DNA of 64,000 nucleotides from Bradyrhizobium sp. AZCC 1719 (GCF_036924525.1 NZ_JAZHRU010000001.1:4803001-4867000); one strand, 5' to 3'; counted from the stretch's first letter, positions 34,026-43,381 are shown. Numbers and translations: made by a program. Notes: generated by a model not told the origin, from the letters alone.

Positions 34026-34820
34026 CTAATGTGCCTTGCCAGACACGGTTTTGGCATCTGCCGGGACGACGTGGACCACGCGGTAGTGATTGTCGCGGAG
34101 GTAGCGCAGAAAGGCCGGCAGCATCGAAGCGGTCTGCGCTTTCGGATCGTGCAGCAGGATGATGCCCTTGCGGGCAATTTGCAGCCGGTCCGTGAGCAGT
34201 TTCAATTGCTGCGCCGGCGTCATCGGGGTCCAGTCGCTGGCCCAGAGATCGGCGCCGAACACGGCGATGCCGCGCTTTTGCAAGGTCTCCAGCATGGCGG
34301 GCGTCATTTCAAAATAGGGGAAGCGAAAGAATGGCGTGGTCGGGGTCTTGTTGGCCGTGCCGTGCAGCGCCCTTTCGACCGCCGCGATGCCCTTGTCGAT
34401 CTCGCCGATGGCAGCCTCCGGCTTCATGTATTTGAGATTGTGGTGGGTCCAAGTGTGGTGCGCGATGGTATGGCCGTGGGCGGCCATTCTTCGCACCAGT
34501 TCGGGATGTTCGGAGGCGCGCCTTCCGAGCAGGAAGAAGGTGGCGCGGACGCATTCCTGCGCCAGTGCCGCCAGTATCTTCTGGTCCGTCGGCCGCCACG
34601 GTCCGTCGTCGAAGGTCAGCACCACCTCGCGGTCTTCCAGCGGAAGCGTCTGTGGAAAGCTCTTGAGGCCCACGCGCGGGTGGGTAGCGGCGTCCAACGC
34701 GAGAACGCGTGAGGTGCCGAGCGCGTCCTTGCGGGGACATTCGGCAGCCGTCGCTGCCGCAGCCAAGGTCATCAATGCCGCGGCCGCCATGAACGATGCC
34801 ACGCTGAAATGTCGGGTCAT
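34026..34820 (-). CDS. Polysaccharide deacetylase family protein
   Basis: Exported NodB-fold enzyme of 264 residues removing acetyl groups from a surface polysaccharide. A signal peptide ends near ATAAE. Motifs seen: TFDDGP, HHTWTH, RFPYFEM, ADLWASDW and ILLHD, complete for a metal-dependent deacetylase. It is the compact paralogue of the downstream 448-residue protein and probably shares its transcript. Confidence 0.92.
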   Translation of the reverse strand: MTRHFSVASFMAAAALMTLAAAATAAECPRKDALGTSRVLALDAATHPRVGLKSFPQTLPLEDREVVLTFDDGPWRPTDQKILAALAQECVRATFFLLGRRASEHPELVRRMAAHGHTIAHHTWTHHNLKYMKPEAAIGEIDKGIAAVERALHGTANKTPTTPFFRFPYFEMTPAMLETLQKRGIAVFGADLWASDWTPMTPAQQLKLLTDRLQIARKGIILLHDPKAQTASMLPAFLRYLRDNHYRVVHVVPADAKTVSGKAH

Positions 34821-34926
34821 TTGCGGTTGGACATATTTGGCATTGCGCTCGGTGTTGCCGATTGGGTAAGCGTGCAGCGTAACTCAGGCAAGTTCCCTTT
34901 CATCTGTCAAACCGGCGAGGCGCGGC

Positions 34927-36360
34927 ATGGCCGAGAATATCGACGTTGCCCAAGCCGAGGCGCTGTCAGCGCAACGCTCCGTGCTCGATCATCTTTTGAT
35001 GCGGGACGAGGAGGGGCAGCTCCGCCGCGAGTTTGTCGAGGAGATTACGCGCGCGATCCATGCTGCCGACCGGCCGTTGTTGTGCGAGGTGGTGGCGGAA
35101 CTACACGAGGCCGATCTCGGCGATTTGATCGCGGCCCTCGAGCCCGAGGACCGCGTTACCCTCGTCGAGATCACGGGCACCGATTTCGACTTCTCGGCGC
35201 TCAACGAGGTCGACGACGCCGTCCGCGAGGAGATCCTCGAGGAGCTCGAGCCGGAAACGGTTGCCGAGGGTGTTCGCGAACTGGAGTCCGACGACGCCGT
35301 CCAGTTGCTCCAGGGCCTCGACGAGGAGGACCAGGAAGAGATTCTCGAAAGGCTGCCGCCGCCCGAACGCGTCGCGATCGAGCGCGTTCTGCTCTACCCG
35401 GAAAATTCCGCCGGCCGCCGGATGCAGACCGCGTTTATCTCGGTGCCGCCGGATTGGACAGTCGGGCAGGCGATCGACTACATGCGCGACACGCCCGATC
35501 TGCCCGACCGCTTCTACGAAATCTACGCGGTCGATTCCGAACAGCACTGGCAGGGCGCGGTTTCGCTCGACACGCTGTTGCGGGCACGCCGCCCGGTGCC
35601 GCTTGTCGACCTGATCGAGGAGGACCGCCGCCGCGTCTCGGTGCTCGACGACCAGGAAGAGGTCGCGCGGATGTTCGGCAAGTATAATCTGGTCGCGGCT
35701 CCCGTTGTCGACACCACCAACCGGCTGGTCGGCGTCATCACCATCGACGACGTCGTCGACGTCATCGAGGAAGAGGCCGATGAAGACCTGAAGGCGCTCG
35801 GCGGCGTCACCAGCGACGAAGAATTGTCCGACAATGTCTGGACCATCGCGCGTGGCCGATTCAATTGGCTCCTGGTCAATCTGGCGACCGCCTTTCTGGC
35901 GTCCTCCGTGCTCGGCCTGTTCGAGGGCCAGCTTGAGAAGATGGTGGCGCTCGCCGTGCTCGCGCCGATCGTGGCGAGCCAGGGCGGCAATGCCGCGACC
36001 CAGACCATGACGGTGGCGGTGCGGGCGCTGGCGACCCGCGAACTCGGTTCCAACAACGCGTTCCGCGTCGTCATGCGCGAGGCGATGGTCGGCCTCGTTA
36101 ACGGTCTCGCCTTTGCCGTCATCACGGGCGTCGCTGCGGTGGCATGGTTCAAGATCCCCGGTCTGGGCGTCGTGATCGGCCTCGCCATCATCTGCAACCT
36201 GGTGGCCGGCGCGCTCGGCGGCATCCTGATCCCGATGGTGCTGGACCGGGTGCGCGCCGATCCGGCGGTGGCGTCGGGAACTTTCGTCACGACCATCACC
36301 GACGTGGTCGGCTTCTTCTCGTTCCTCGGTATCGCCACGCTGTGGTTCGGGCTGAAGTAG
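34927..36360 (+). CDS. mgtE: Magnesium transporter MgtE
   Basis: Mg2+ channel of 477 residues. The acidic N domain has repeated helical units (HEADLGDLIAALEPEDRV, ELESDDAVQLLQGLDEED), two CBS domains follow (TAFISVPPDWTVGQAIDYMR and NLVAAPVVDTTNRLVGVITI), then five C-terminal membrane helices including the conserved ASQGGNAATQTMTVAVRAL. In the family, Mg2+ bound by the N and CBS domains closes the pore. Divergent from the deacetylase gene, with about 100 bases between. Confidence 0.95.
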   Translation: MAENIDVAQAEALSAQRSVLDHLLMRDEEGQLRREFVEEITRAIHAADRPLLCEVVAELHEADLGDLIAALEPEDRVTLVEITGTDFDFSALNEVDDAVREEILEELEPETVAEGVRELESDDAVQLLQGLDEEDQEEILERLPPPERVAIERVLLYPENSAGRRMQTAFISVPPDWTVGQAIDYMRDTPDLPDRFYEIYAVDSEQHWQGAVSLDTLLRARRPVPLVDLIEEDRRRVSVLDDQEEVARMFGKYNLVAAPVVDTTNRLVGVITIDDVVDVIEEEADEDLKALGGVTSDEELSDNVWTIARGRFNWLLVNLATAFLASSVLGLFEGQLEKMVALAVLAPIVASQGGNAATQTMTVAVRALATRELGSNNAFRVVMREAMVGLVNGLAFAVITGVAAVAWFKIPGLGVVIGLAIICNLVAGALGGILIPMVLDRVRADPAVASGTFVTTITDVVGFFSFLGIATLWFGLK

Positions 36361-36364
36361 CATA

Positions 36365-36432
36365 GCGTTTTCAAGCGAAAGCCTGCCCCGGACTTGATCC
36401 GGGGTGGATTCCGGTTCGCGTGAAGAAAACGC
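36365..36432. repeat. Palindromic intergenic element after mgtE
   Basis: Outer arms GCGTTTTC (36365-36372) and GAAAACGC (36425-36432) enclose an inner stem CCCCGGA / TCCGGGG (36386-36392 and 36398-36404). This nested form looks like a dispersed rhizobial palindromic repeat and could fold as a terminator of mgtE. Confidence 0.55.
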
Positions 36433-36457
36433 GTCAAAACGAGCGCCTCATTTATCG

Positions 36458-36472
36458 TTAATCGGACCTTAA
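36458..36472. promoter_or_regulatory. CtrA-like box before HTH gene
   Basis: TTAATCGGACCTTAA fits TTAA-N7-TTAA. It is 37 bases before the preferred start of the XRE-family gene, so CtrA could control that gene. Confidence 0.4.
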
Positions 36473-36508
36473 GGCGCTTCGCCGATGATGTTGGCCCACG
36501 AGGTCAAC

Positions 36509-36868
36509 ATGCAGCGGTTGCGGCTGAAAGCGGACGGACGGATCGTCGAACTGCGGGACGGGCAGGAGTTCCCGCTCGTGCCGACGATGCCCGGGCTCGC
36601 GCCGGAGCCGCCTTCAACCGCGACCGTCATGCCTGACGCAGCGCCGGGCGAAACCGGCGCGCTGCCCGCCGTGCGCGACCTTCGTCGTCGCGCCTGCCTG
36701 ACCCAGATCGAATTCGCGGCACGGCTCGGCGTGCCCGTCGAAACCATCCGGAATTGGGAGCAGGGCAAGCGCGTGCCGCGCGGGCCGGCGCGGGCGCTGC
36801 TCGCGGTGATCGCCCATTCGCCGGAGACCGTTTTCGCCGCGCTGGCCACGGAACCGTCGCCGGCCTAG
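36509..36868 (+). CDS. XRE-family helix-turn-helix protein
   Basis: A small DNA-binding protein of 119 residues. An N-terminal part (LRLKADGRIVELRDGQEFPL) is followed by a linker and an HTH domain LTQIEFAARLGVPVETIRNWEQGKRVPRGPARALLAVI, like the antitoxin-type XRE proteins of the HigA kind. No toxin gene is adjacent. The ATG at 36509 is preferred for its GAGG ribosome site; ATGs at 36485 and 36488 would start only 13 bases from the CtrA-like box. Confidence 0.8.
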   Translation: MQRLRLKADGRIVELRDGQEFPLVPTMPGLAPEPPSTATVMPDAAPGETGALPAVRDLRRRACLTQIEFAARLGVPVETIRNWEQGKRVPRGPARALLAVIAHSPETVFAALATEPSPA

Positions 36869-36981
36869 CGCTCATTGGCGCGTTTCTTCGCGCTTATCCG
36901 GAATTCGCTCCGCTCGAAGCGCTATCTGTTGGCACGGCTGTTTCCGCAGCCCATAATGGGAACGGTCCGCGGATACAACCA

Positions 36982-37800
36982 ATGCTGTTTGTCGAAGCCA
37001 ATGGCGCAAAAATCCCGGCGATCGGGCTGGGTACCTGGGAGTTGCGCGGACGCACCTGCGCGCGGATCGTCGAGCAGGCATTGCGGCTCGGCTATCGCCA
37101 CATCGACACCGCTCAGATGTATGACAATGAACGCGAGGTCGGCGAAGGGCTGCGGGCTGCGGGCGTGAAGCGCGATCAGGTTTTTCTCACCACCAAGGTC
37201 TGGCCCTCGCATTTCGCGCCCCATGACCTGGAACGTTCCGCCAAGGAAAGCCTGGTGCGGCTGCGCCTGACCGAGGTCGACCTGTTGCTGCTGCACTGGC
37301 CGAACCCGCAGGTGCCGTTGGTGGAGACGCTGGGCGCGCTGGCAAGGATCAGGCAGCAGGGCCTCGCCCGCCACATCGGTGTGTCCAATTTCACCGTGGC
37401 CTTGATCGAGGAGGCGGCGGCGGCATGCCCGGAACCGCTGGTCTGCGACCAGGTCGAGTACCATCCCTATCTCGACCAGACCAAGGTGAGGGAGGCTTGC
37501 GCCCGTCACCACATGGCGCTGGTGGCCTACAGCCCGGTCGCCAGGGGGCGCATCAAAAGCGATCGCGCGATGCAGCGGATCGGCGACCGCTATCGCAAGA
37601 CGGCGGCGCAAATCTGCCTGCGCTGGCTGGTGCAGCAGGGCGTGGCGGCGATTCCACGCACCTCGAAGCTCGAACGGCTCTCGGAGAACATTGAGATCTT
37701 CGATTTCGAGCTGTCGGACGAGGACATGCAGGAGATTTCCGCCATGGGCAGCGCCGGCGGCCGGCTCACCGATTTCGGCTTCGCGCCGAAATGGGATTGA
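36982..37800 (+). CDS. Aldo/keto reductase
   Basis: NADPH-dependent carbonyl reductase, 272 residues, (beta/alpha)8 fold. The catalytic tetrad is complete: Asp and Tyr in HIDTAQMYDNE, Lys in TTKVWP and His in LLLHWPNP. The cofactor-binding end has AIPRTSKLERLSENIEIFDF. The family's 2,5-diketo-gluconate reductase-like subgroup fits best. ATG at 36982; the longer open frame upstream overlaps the HTH gene and is not used. Confidence 0.93.
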   Translation: MLFVEANGAKIPAIGLGTWELRGRTCARIVEQALRLGYRHIDTAQMYDNEREVGEGLRAAGVKRDQVFLTTKVWPSHFAPHDLERSAKESLVRLRLTEVDLLLLHWPNPQVPLVETLGALARIRQQGLARHIGVSNFTVALIEEAAAACPEPLVCDQVEYHPYLDQTKVREACARHHMALVAYSPVARGRIKSDRAMQRIGDRYRKTAAQICLRWLVQQGVAAIPRTSKLERLSENIEIFDFELSDEDMQEISAMGSAGGRLTDFGFAPKWD

Positions 37801-37861
37801 GGAGCCGCACCGCCGAACGTTATTCTGGCGACCGTAAAAAGACGAACCTCATTTCGGTACG

Positions 37862-38698
37862 ATGGAGCTGCGGCGGATCATACCTTCTGACATCACGGCG
37901 TCGGCGATTGCGCATGTGTCGCTGCTGACGCTGCTGCTGCTGTTTTCGGAGGTGCATCCGTTCGGCACGGTGACCGCCGAGCAGGTCCCGGTCGAGATCA
38001 TTACGCCGCAGGAAATTCCCGAACAGCCAAAGCCGGCCGAACAGCAAGCCGCTGAGACCAGGCCGGAACCAGCGCCAACGCCGCAGCCTGATTTCTCGCT
38101 GCTGGAAACGCCTGCCGCTGCCAGTCCACCTCCGCCATCAGGGCAGCTGCAGCCGCCACCGCAGAAGCAGGCTGCGCTTGCTGCGCCGCGCCCAGCCCCG
38201 CCGCAGCCGGTGGCACAGCCGCCATCACAACCGGCGGCGCCAGCGTACACGCCGCCCGAGCCGGATATCTCGATCAAGTACCACGTGCTGCTGGGCTTGC
38301 CGCCCGACCTCTCGCTGCAGCCGCAGGCACCGGCGCAAGCCCGCAACAAGGACGACGACAAGTTCGATGGGCCGGCGACCGAAGCCGCCGACATCTCGAG
38401 CACGCTGATCGCGGAATTCCGGCGGCACCTCAAGACCTGCTCGAAACTGCCGGCCTCGCTGTCGGGCACCGACGACGTCAAGGTCAAGCTGCGTGTCCTG
38501 ATGACGCCGGACGGCAGGCTCGCCGCGGAACCGATCCTGATCGAGGCCAGCGCCTCCATGAAGGGACCGTTGCTGATGCAGGGCGCCATCCGCGCGCTTT
38601 CGGCCTGCCAGCCCTATGCCATGCTGCCGGTAGACCGCTACGGCGAATGGAAGGTGCTCGACCTCAGCTTTACGCCGCAGGATTTTACGAGCGGCTAG
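37862..38698 (+). CDS. TolA/TonB-like envelope protein
   Basis: A 278-residue membrane-anchored protein. One helix near residues 12-29 (ASAIAHVSLLTLLLLFSE) is followed by a Pro/Gln/Ala-rich periplasmic stretch to about residue 140 and a folded C-terminal domain (STLIAEFRRHLKTCSKLP, VKLRVLMTPDGRLAAEPILIEAS, GAIRALSACQPYAMLP) that matches the TolA/TonB C-terminal pattern. No tolQRB-pal genes are adjacent. A TolA-like role in envelope integrity is inferred. Confidence 0.75.
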   Translation: MELRRIIPSDITASAIAHVSLLTLLLLFSEVHPFGTVTAEQVPVEIITPQEIPEQPKPAEQQAAETRPEPAPTPQPDFSLLETPAAASPPPPSGQLQPPPQKQAALAAPRPAPPQPVAQPPSQPAAPAYTPPEPDISIKYHVLLGLPPDLSLQPQAPAQARNKDDDKFDGPATEAADISSTLIAEFRRHLKTCSKLPASLSGTDDVKVKLRVLMTPDGRLAAEPILIEASASMKGPLLMQGAIRALSACQPYAMLPVDRYGEWKVLDLSFTPQDFTSG

Positions 38699-38711
38699 CA
38701 ATTTTCGCGAA

Positions 38712-38746
38712 TGCCGCCCGGTTCGGGAGTCCCGACCCGGGCGGCA
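38712..38746. terminator. Bidirectional hairpin between convergent genes
   Basis: TGCCGCCCGG (38712-38721) pairs with CCGGGCGGCA (38737-38746), with an inner stem TCGGG/CCCGA. It lies between the stops of the TolA-like and PhyH genes and probably ends both transcripts. Confidence 0.6.
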
Positions 38747-38758
38747 CGAGTTCGCTTT

Positions 38759-39577
38759 TCAGTCCGGATGTTCCTGCAGCGCGCGCCGGATAGCCATTTC
38801 AACCGGCGAATATTCGCCGTCTTTCCGTTCAAGCCGGACAGGTTCGGACGGATGCAGGGGCGGCTGCGCCATGAAGCGTGGCCTCGAACCGCGATGCGGT
38901 TGCGCGGCGTGGATGAGGAAGGGATGGCATAGATAGACCGTGCCGGCCTTTCCGACGGCCAGCGCTTCCGGGCGATCGGCCGCCACATCGGCGAGCATCA
39001 GGTGCGACATGCCGGCTTCGCCCGCAGGTTCGAGCAGTCGCGCCATATCGAGGTGCGATCCCATCCGGATACGGGTCGGCGCATCCAGTTCGCCAATATC
39101 GGAAAACAGGAAGAGCATCAGCAGCGCGCGGCCACGCGACGTCACGTTGACTCGCCACGAGGCGAAATCGTTGCGCTCGTTTGGATCGTCCGACGGGCCG
39201 GGGAAGCTGAGGTCGACGTGCCAGCCGGTATCGCCGGGATCCTCGTCATGCGGGAAGCGCACCGGAAAAGTGCCGAGGTCCGCGCGCGGCCGCCAGCGGC
39301 CGCTTCCGACGAGCTGATCGAAGGCTGCGTGGAGCACCGGCGTGTTCACCGCTTTCCGAAACGGCTCCTGTCCGTAATAGCCGAGCCGGATCACCGGCCG
39401 CGTCCAGGTTTTCTTGTCGAAGGGATCGCATCCGGTGTCGCGCCAGAGAATAGCACGGGCTTCCTCGGCAAGCTGCTCGGGGAAAGCGTTGTCCAGTCGG
39501 ACAAACCCGTCTTGAACAAACTGATTCAGTTGTGCGTCGCTGAGCGCGCGCACGTGTCGAATTGTATTGGAAGGCAT
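38759..39577 (-). CDS. Phytanoyl-CoA dioxygenase (PhyH) family protein
   Basis: Fe(II)/2-oxoglutarate oxygenase of 272 residues. The iron triad is visible as H-x-D in GWHVDLSFPG and a distal His in FLIHAAQPHRGSRPR, whose Arg would bind 2-oxoglutarate. Bacterial PhyH-fold enzymes hydroxylate varied small molecules, so the substrate stays open. The gene stands alone, convergent with the TolA-like gene. Confidence 0.88.
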   Translation of the reverse strand: MPSNTIRHVRALSDAQLNQFVQDGFVRLDNAFPEQLAEEARAILWRDTGCDPFDKKTWTRPVIRLGYYGQEPFRKAVNTPVLHAAFDQLVGSGRWRPRADLGTFPVRFPHDEDPGDTGWHVDLSFPGPSDDPNERNDFASWRVNVTSRGRALLMLFLFSDIGELDAPTRIRMGSHLDMARLLEPAGEAGMSHLMLADVAADRPEALAVGKAGTVYLCHPFLIHAAQPHRGSRPRFMAQPPLHPSEPVRLERKDGEYSPVEMAIRRALQEHPD

Positions 39578-39821
39578 GAAATCCTCATATCGCTTGGCCA
39601 GCCGGCATCATCGCGCGCAGCGAGAATGGGTCGGCTCATTGGTCCTTTGAATCGCGCTGGCGCCGAAAACGGCACAAACGCGCTCGTTTCCGCCCGCTGG
39701 CGCGGGCAAGCCGTTAGCGGCTGAGGAAAAAGGCCGAAGCGATATTGAAGATGCGGATCATCATCATGGTGACCGAGAAATAACACAGGCGGATTGAGGC
39801 ATCAATAAAGCCACCGGCTCG

Positions 39822-40499
39822 TCAGTTCCCCATTGCCCGCCAGGCGTTCGAGGCGAACTGCCGCCGCCAGGTCACGATCACGACGAGCGCGGTCGTGATC
39901 AGCAACACCCATGGGCTGACGAACCAGCCGAGATAGCCGAGCGCGAAGAAGAACGCGCGCTGGCCGCGGTTGAAATGCCGCCCCGCCGCCTCGAACAGGC
40001 GCGTCGTGCGCATGACATGGGCTTCTGCTTCCGCCGTGTCGCGCTGCGACGAGGGCGGCATCGCGCCGAGCAGGATCGCGACATAGTTGAACAGGCGATA
40101 CGACCAGGCAAATTTGAAGAAGGCGTAGATGAAGATCAGGATCAGCCCCACGCATTTGATCTCCCACAGCGCGGGCGAGGGGGTGAGATCGACCGGCAGC
40201 TCGCGAAGCACGGCCAAGGCGTCGTTGGTGGCGCGCAGCAACGCCAGCCCGCCGCCGATCGCGATCAGGCTGGTGGAGGCGAAGAAGGCGGTGCCGTTCT
40301 GCAGCGAGGCCATGATCTGCATGTCGACCATGCGTGCCTCGCGATCGAGCATGTTGCGCACCCAGACCTCGCGGTAGGCATTCATGCGCGCCGACAGGCT
40401 GTCGCGGCCGTAAGCCGTGTGTTCGAGCGTGAAGCCATAGGCCAGCCACTCGACGACGAAGAAGGCGACGGCGGCGATATCGACCCAATAGGCGCCCAT
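39822..40499 (-). CDS. DUF599 domain-containing membrane protein
   Basis: A 225-residue inner-membrane protein with four hydrophobic stretches (IAAVAFFVVEWLAYGFTL, NGTAFFASTSLIAIGGGLAL, CVGLILIFIYAFFKFAWSYR, FFFALGYLGWFVSPWVLLIT). The DUF599 signature around the RMNAYREVWVRNMLDREARM segment is clear. No function is known for the family. Divergent from the GST gene. Confidence 0.87.
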   Translation of the reverse strand: MGAYWVDIAAVAFFVVEWLAYGFTLEHTAYGRDSLSARMNAYREVWVRNMLDREARMVDMQIMASLQNGTAFFASTSLIAIGGGLALLRATNDALAVLRELPVDLTPSPALWEIKCVGLILIFIYAFFKFAWSYRLFNYVAILLGAMPPSSQRDTAEAEAHVMRTTRLFEAAGRHFNRGQRAFFFALGYLGWFVSPWVLLITTALVVIVTWRRQFASNAWRAMGN

Positions 40500-40602
40500 A
40501 TGGCGGCATCCCCGATGATGGCTTGCGCGATCGTGATGTACAGGTTGGACGTGTGCCGTGCACTATGGCAAGATGCCGGTACCAACAGGATTTCCCCCGC
40601 AA

Positions 40603-41259
40603 ATGTTGAAACTGGTCATCGGCAACAAGAACTATTCGTCATGGTCGATGCGGCCATGGCTGGCGCTGCGCGCCAATGACATCCCCTTTGAGGAGGTGTT
40701 CATCCCGCTCTACACCAACGACAAGGCGGACAAGGACCGGATCCTGAGCTTTTCGGATTCGGGCAAGGTGCCGACGCTGATCGATGGCGACGTCACGGTG
40801 TGGGATTCGCTCGCAATCATCGAGTATCTCGCCGAGAAATACCCGCAGGCGAAGCTGTGGCCGGAAGACCGCGCCCGCCGGGCGCATGCGCGTTCGATTT
40901 CGGCGGAAATGCATTCGGGATTCATGCCGCTGCGCAACGAATGCGGCATGAACCTGCACCGCCCGATCGGCGCCGTCGATCTGTCGGACGATGCACGCGC
41001 CAATGTGGCGCGCATTCAGGAGATCTGGTCCGATTGTTATCGCCGTTACGGCAAGGACGGACCGTTCCTGTTCGGCGCGTTCGGCGGGGCAGACGCGATG
41101 TTTGCGCCGGTGGTGCATCGCTTTCGCACCTATGCGATCGAGGTGACGGGCGAGGCGAGGCACTATTTCGATGCGATGATGTCGTTACCGGCATTCCAGG
41201 AATGGACCCGCGCCGGCCTTGCCGAAACGCTTGTCATCGATCGGTTCGAGACGGTCTGA
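40603..41259 (+). CDS. Glutathione S-transferase family protein
   Basis: Cytoplasmic GST of 218 residues. The thioredoxin-like N-terminal domain begins KLVIGNKNYSSWSMRPWLAL, with SSWS supplying the catalytic Ser, and KVPTLIDGDVTVWDSLAIIE the glutathione-binding cis-Pro and Ser. An all-helical C-terminal domain follows. ATG at 40603 is chosen; an upstream in-frame start lacks homology to the fold. Substrate unknown. Confidence 0.9.
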   Translation: MLKLVIGNKNYSSWSMRPWLALRANDIPFEEVFIPLYTNDKADKDRILSFSDSGKVPTLIDGDVTVWDSLAIIEYLAEKYPQAKLWPEDRARRAHARSISAEMHSGFMPLRNECGMNLHRPIGAVDLSDDARANVARIQEIWSDCYRRYGKDGPFLFGAFGGADAMFAPVVHRFRTYAIEVTGEARHYFDAMMSLPAFQEWTRAGLAETLVIDRFETV

Positions 41260-41549
41260 CGACGGAGCGGGCCGGCGGGGCCCTGCGGCTCCGCCCGCGG
41301 CTCGCGGCCCTCGATCAATCTGCCGCCGGGCTGTCCGATTTTGGGAAAGACGGCTTCGATGCCGGGTAGGCGGATGACCGGGAACCTCCTGGATTGGCGT
41401 TTATCGCCCTGAAAAACATGCAGAATTTGCGCATTTGCCATGCCTCGATGCCGCTGGCTTTTGGGCGATGGCCTGTGCTAGGTTGTCGCGGGGTTCTCAA
41501 GTCGGCCGAAAGCTAGCGGGACCGTGAGCGCGGCCGGCGTTCTTGCGTA

Positions 41550-41753
41550 ATGGAGAGGGCGTTGAAGCATAAGTACTCCGTTGGAGAGACTGTCTATTTT
41601 ACTGCCAGCAACGTGGCCCGTCCGGCCGCCAGCGGCACCTATGAGGTGATCCGGCTGCTGCCGACTGATGGCGACGACTGTCAGTATCGCATCAAAAGCT
41701 CGACCGAAGCTTTCGAACGGGTCGCCAAGGAAAGCCAGCTCGCGATTTCCTGA
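41550..41753 (+). CDS. Small hypothetical protein
   Basis: A 67-residue protein with SH3-like look: KYSVGETVYFTASNVAR, then GTYEVIRLLPTDGDDCQYRI and SSTEAFERVAKESQLA. The balanced composition and beta-rich pattern suggest a real, probably conserved rhizobial gene. Function is unknown. Confidence 0.7.
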   Translation: MERALKHKYSVGETVYFTASNVARPAASGTYEVIRLLPTDGDDCQYRIKSSTEAFERVAKESQLAIS

Positions 41754-41904
41754 AACAGTTGTGCGCAAGCAGCCCGCTGACGGAGTTCCATTCAAAGCGC
41801 CGTCAAAAGGCCCCGTTCGCAGAACCATTCTGCCGAAATGCGAATGCGATAAAGACGCATTCGCCTTTCGATCGCGTTTGATGCTGCGTTGAGGGACACT
41901 GCGC

Positions 41905-42864
41905 ATGAACTGGGCTTGGGCTGCTTCGCTGGATCAGATCTGGCGCTCGCCGAACCTTCCTTTGTACCTGACGCTGGCCACGGCCGGCTTTGTCGGGCTT
42001 GTGGTTCTGATCACGCTGCTGCGCTCGGAGAGATCCGTGGCCAACGGCGTGCTGGCGCTCATCACACTGCTTGCGATCGGCGTCGCGGGAGCCGTGACCT
42101 TCCGCGGTTTCGGTACGGCAAACGCGGTTCAGCCGACGGAGGCACGGCCGGTTCCAACGGCCACCGCCGCATTGCCGCAGCTTTCCTGTATCGACGAGCT
42201 TGCCGGTGATGCCGTCCTCGCCGCATGCGAGAAGGCGCTGTTCGGTTCGGCGGAGTCGGTGGCGGCGGCGGTCGCCTACGCCGCCTCGCAGATCACCCTG
42301 TTGACCTCGCTGGGCGATGTCGCCACCGCTAACAAGGGGGGCGGCTCCGACTTGCTGGCGCTGCGCCGCGCCGTCGAGCGCGACCGCTACGGGTTGATGG
42401 CCTATGTGCTGACAGTACGTGACCGCTGTACGCCAGCGGCCTGCCGTGCGTTCCGCTCGCTGACCGACACGCGCCAGGTCGCGGCCAACATGGAAGACCG
42501 TGTCTACGAAAGCCTGGTCATGCGCCACGCGGCGTCGTGGAACGCGCCGCCGCAGACTGCGGCCGGCATGATGGCGGCGCTACCGCCGTCCCAGCCGACG
42601 GGGAAGCCGACCAATGCCGAATTCCCGACCTCGGCCTCTACTCCGCCGGTCAGCATCATGACGCCCGAGCCGCCGGCGAAGCCGTCGCCATCGGCCACTG
42701 CTGCGTCGCGTCCGGCCGCGGCGCCGCCGCCGGCACCATCACCGTCACCCTCACCAGCGCTGGCCGCCGCCAAGAAGCAGCCACCGCCGCCGAAACGGCC
42801 GTCCACTGCGGCGCCGGTCCAACTCGCGCCGTCGGCTTCGGGGGCTGCCGACAACGAGCAGTGA
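41905..42864 (+). CDS. Hypothetical membrane-anchored protein with Pro-rich tail
   Basis: A 319-residue protein with two N-terminal membrane helices (LYLTLATAGFVGLVVLITLL and VLALITLLAIGVAGAVTF), a helical periplasmic middle with paired Cys (LSCIDELAGDAVLAACEKAL; RDRCTPAACRAF), and a long Pro/Ala/Ser tail from about residue 210. I do not recognise the family. The tail could span the envelope. DUF1489 follows. Confidence 0.72.
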   Translation: MNWAWAASLDQIWRSPNLPLYLTLATAGFVGLVVLITLLRSERSVANGVLALITLLAIGVAGAVTFRGFGTANAVQPTEARPVPTATAALPQLSCIDELAGDAVLAACEKALFGSAESVAAAVAYAASQITLLTSLGDVATANKGGGSDLLALRRAVERDRYGLMAYVLTVRDRCTPAACRAFRSLTDTRQVAANMEDRVYESLVMRHAASWNAPPQTAAGMMAALPPSQPTGKPTNAEFPTSASTPPVSIMTPEPPAKPSPSATAASRPAAAPPPAPSPSPSPALAAAKKQPPPPKRPSTAAPVQLAPSASGAADNEQ

Positions 42865-42920
42865 TCTCCACAAGGAGTGATCTTTTCAAAGAGCGCCTGG
42901 GCCGCTACATCGGCGGGATC

Positions 42921-43361
42921 ATGCCGCTTCATCTCATCAAGCTCGCCGTTGGCTGCGAGTCGGTCAAAGAACTCAAAGGGTGGGTTGCCGAACGCATGGC
43001 AGCCGCCAAGAAAAAGGGCCTGCCGCTTCGTCACGTCCACATCACGCGGATGACGCCGAAGCGCGACGGCGAGATCCTCGCTGGCGGCTCGCTCTACTGG
43101 GTCATCAAGGGTGAAATCGCCGCCCGCGAAAAAATCATCGCGATCGAACCGTTCCGCGACAAGGACGGTATCGGGCGGTGCCGCCTGGTGATGCAGCCCA
43201 AGGTGTTTGCAGTCTCGCCGCGGCCGATGCGCCCGTTCCAGGGATGGCGCTATTTGACCGAGGACGCAGCACCGCCGGACCTCACCAAATCCTCCGCGGC
43301 CAGCGTCGCCGCGATGCCGGAACCGATGCGGCGCGAATTGCGCGATCTGGGGCTGCTCTGA
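42921..43361 (+). CDS. DUF1489 family protein
   Basis: A 146-residue protein of a family typical of alphaproteobacteria. The opening LHLIKLAVGCESVKEL and the middle HITRMTPKRDGEILAGGSLY and FQGWRYL stretch are its characteristic parts. The ATG at 42921 gives the usual length. The function is unknown. It converges with panC, with about 20 bases between stops. Confidence 0.87.
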   Translation: MPLHLIKLAVGCESVKELKGWVAERMAAAKKKGLPLRHVHITRMTPKRDGEILAGGSLYWVIKGEIAAREKIIAIEPFRDKDGIGRCRLVMQPKVFAVSPRPMRPFQGWRYLTEDAAPPDLTKSSAASVAAMPEPMRRELRDLGLL

Positions 43362-43381
43362 CCGGGGGCTGCGGCTACGTA

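Noticed and set aside
36365..36432. CRISPR-like repeat
   Set aside because: It is a single nested palindrome without spaced copies.
39722..39800. Short hydrophobic peptide on the minus strand ending in MMMIRIFNIASAFFLSR
   Set aside because: No ribosome site or convincing start codon; it may be a remnant, but cannot be supported as a gene.
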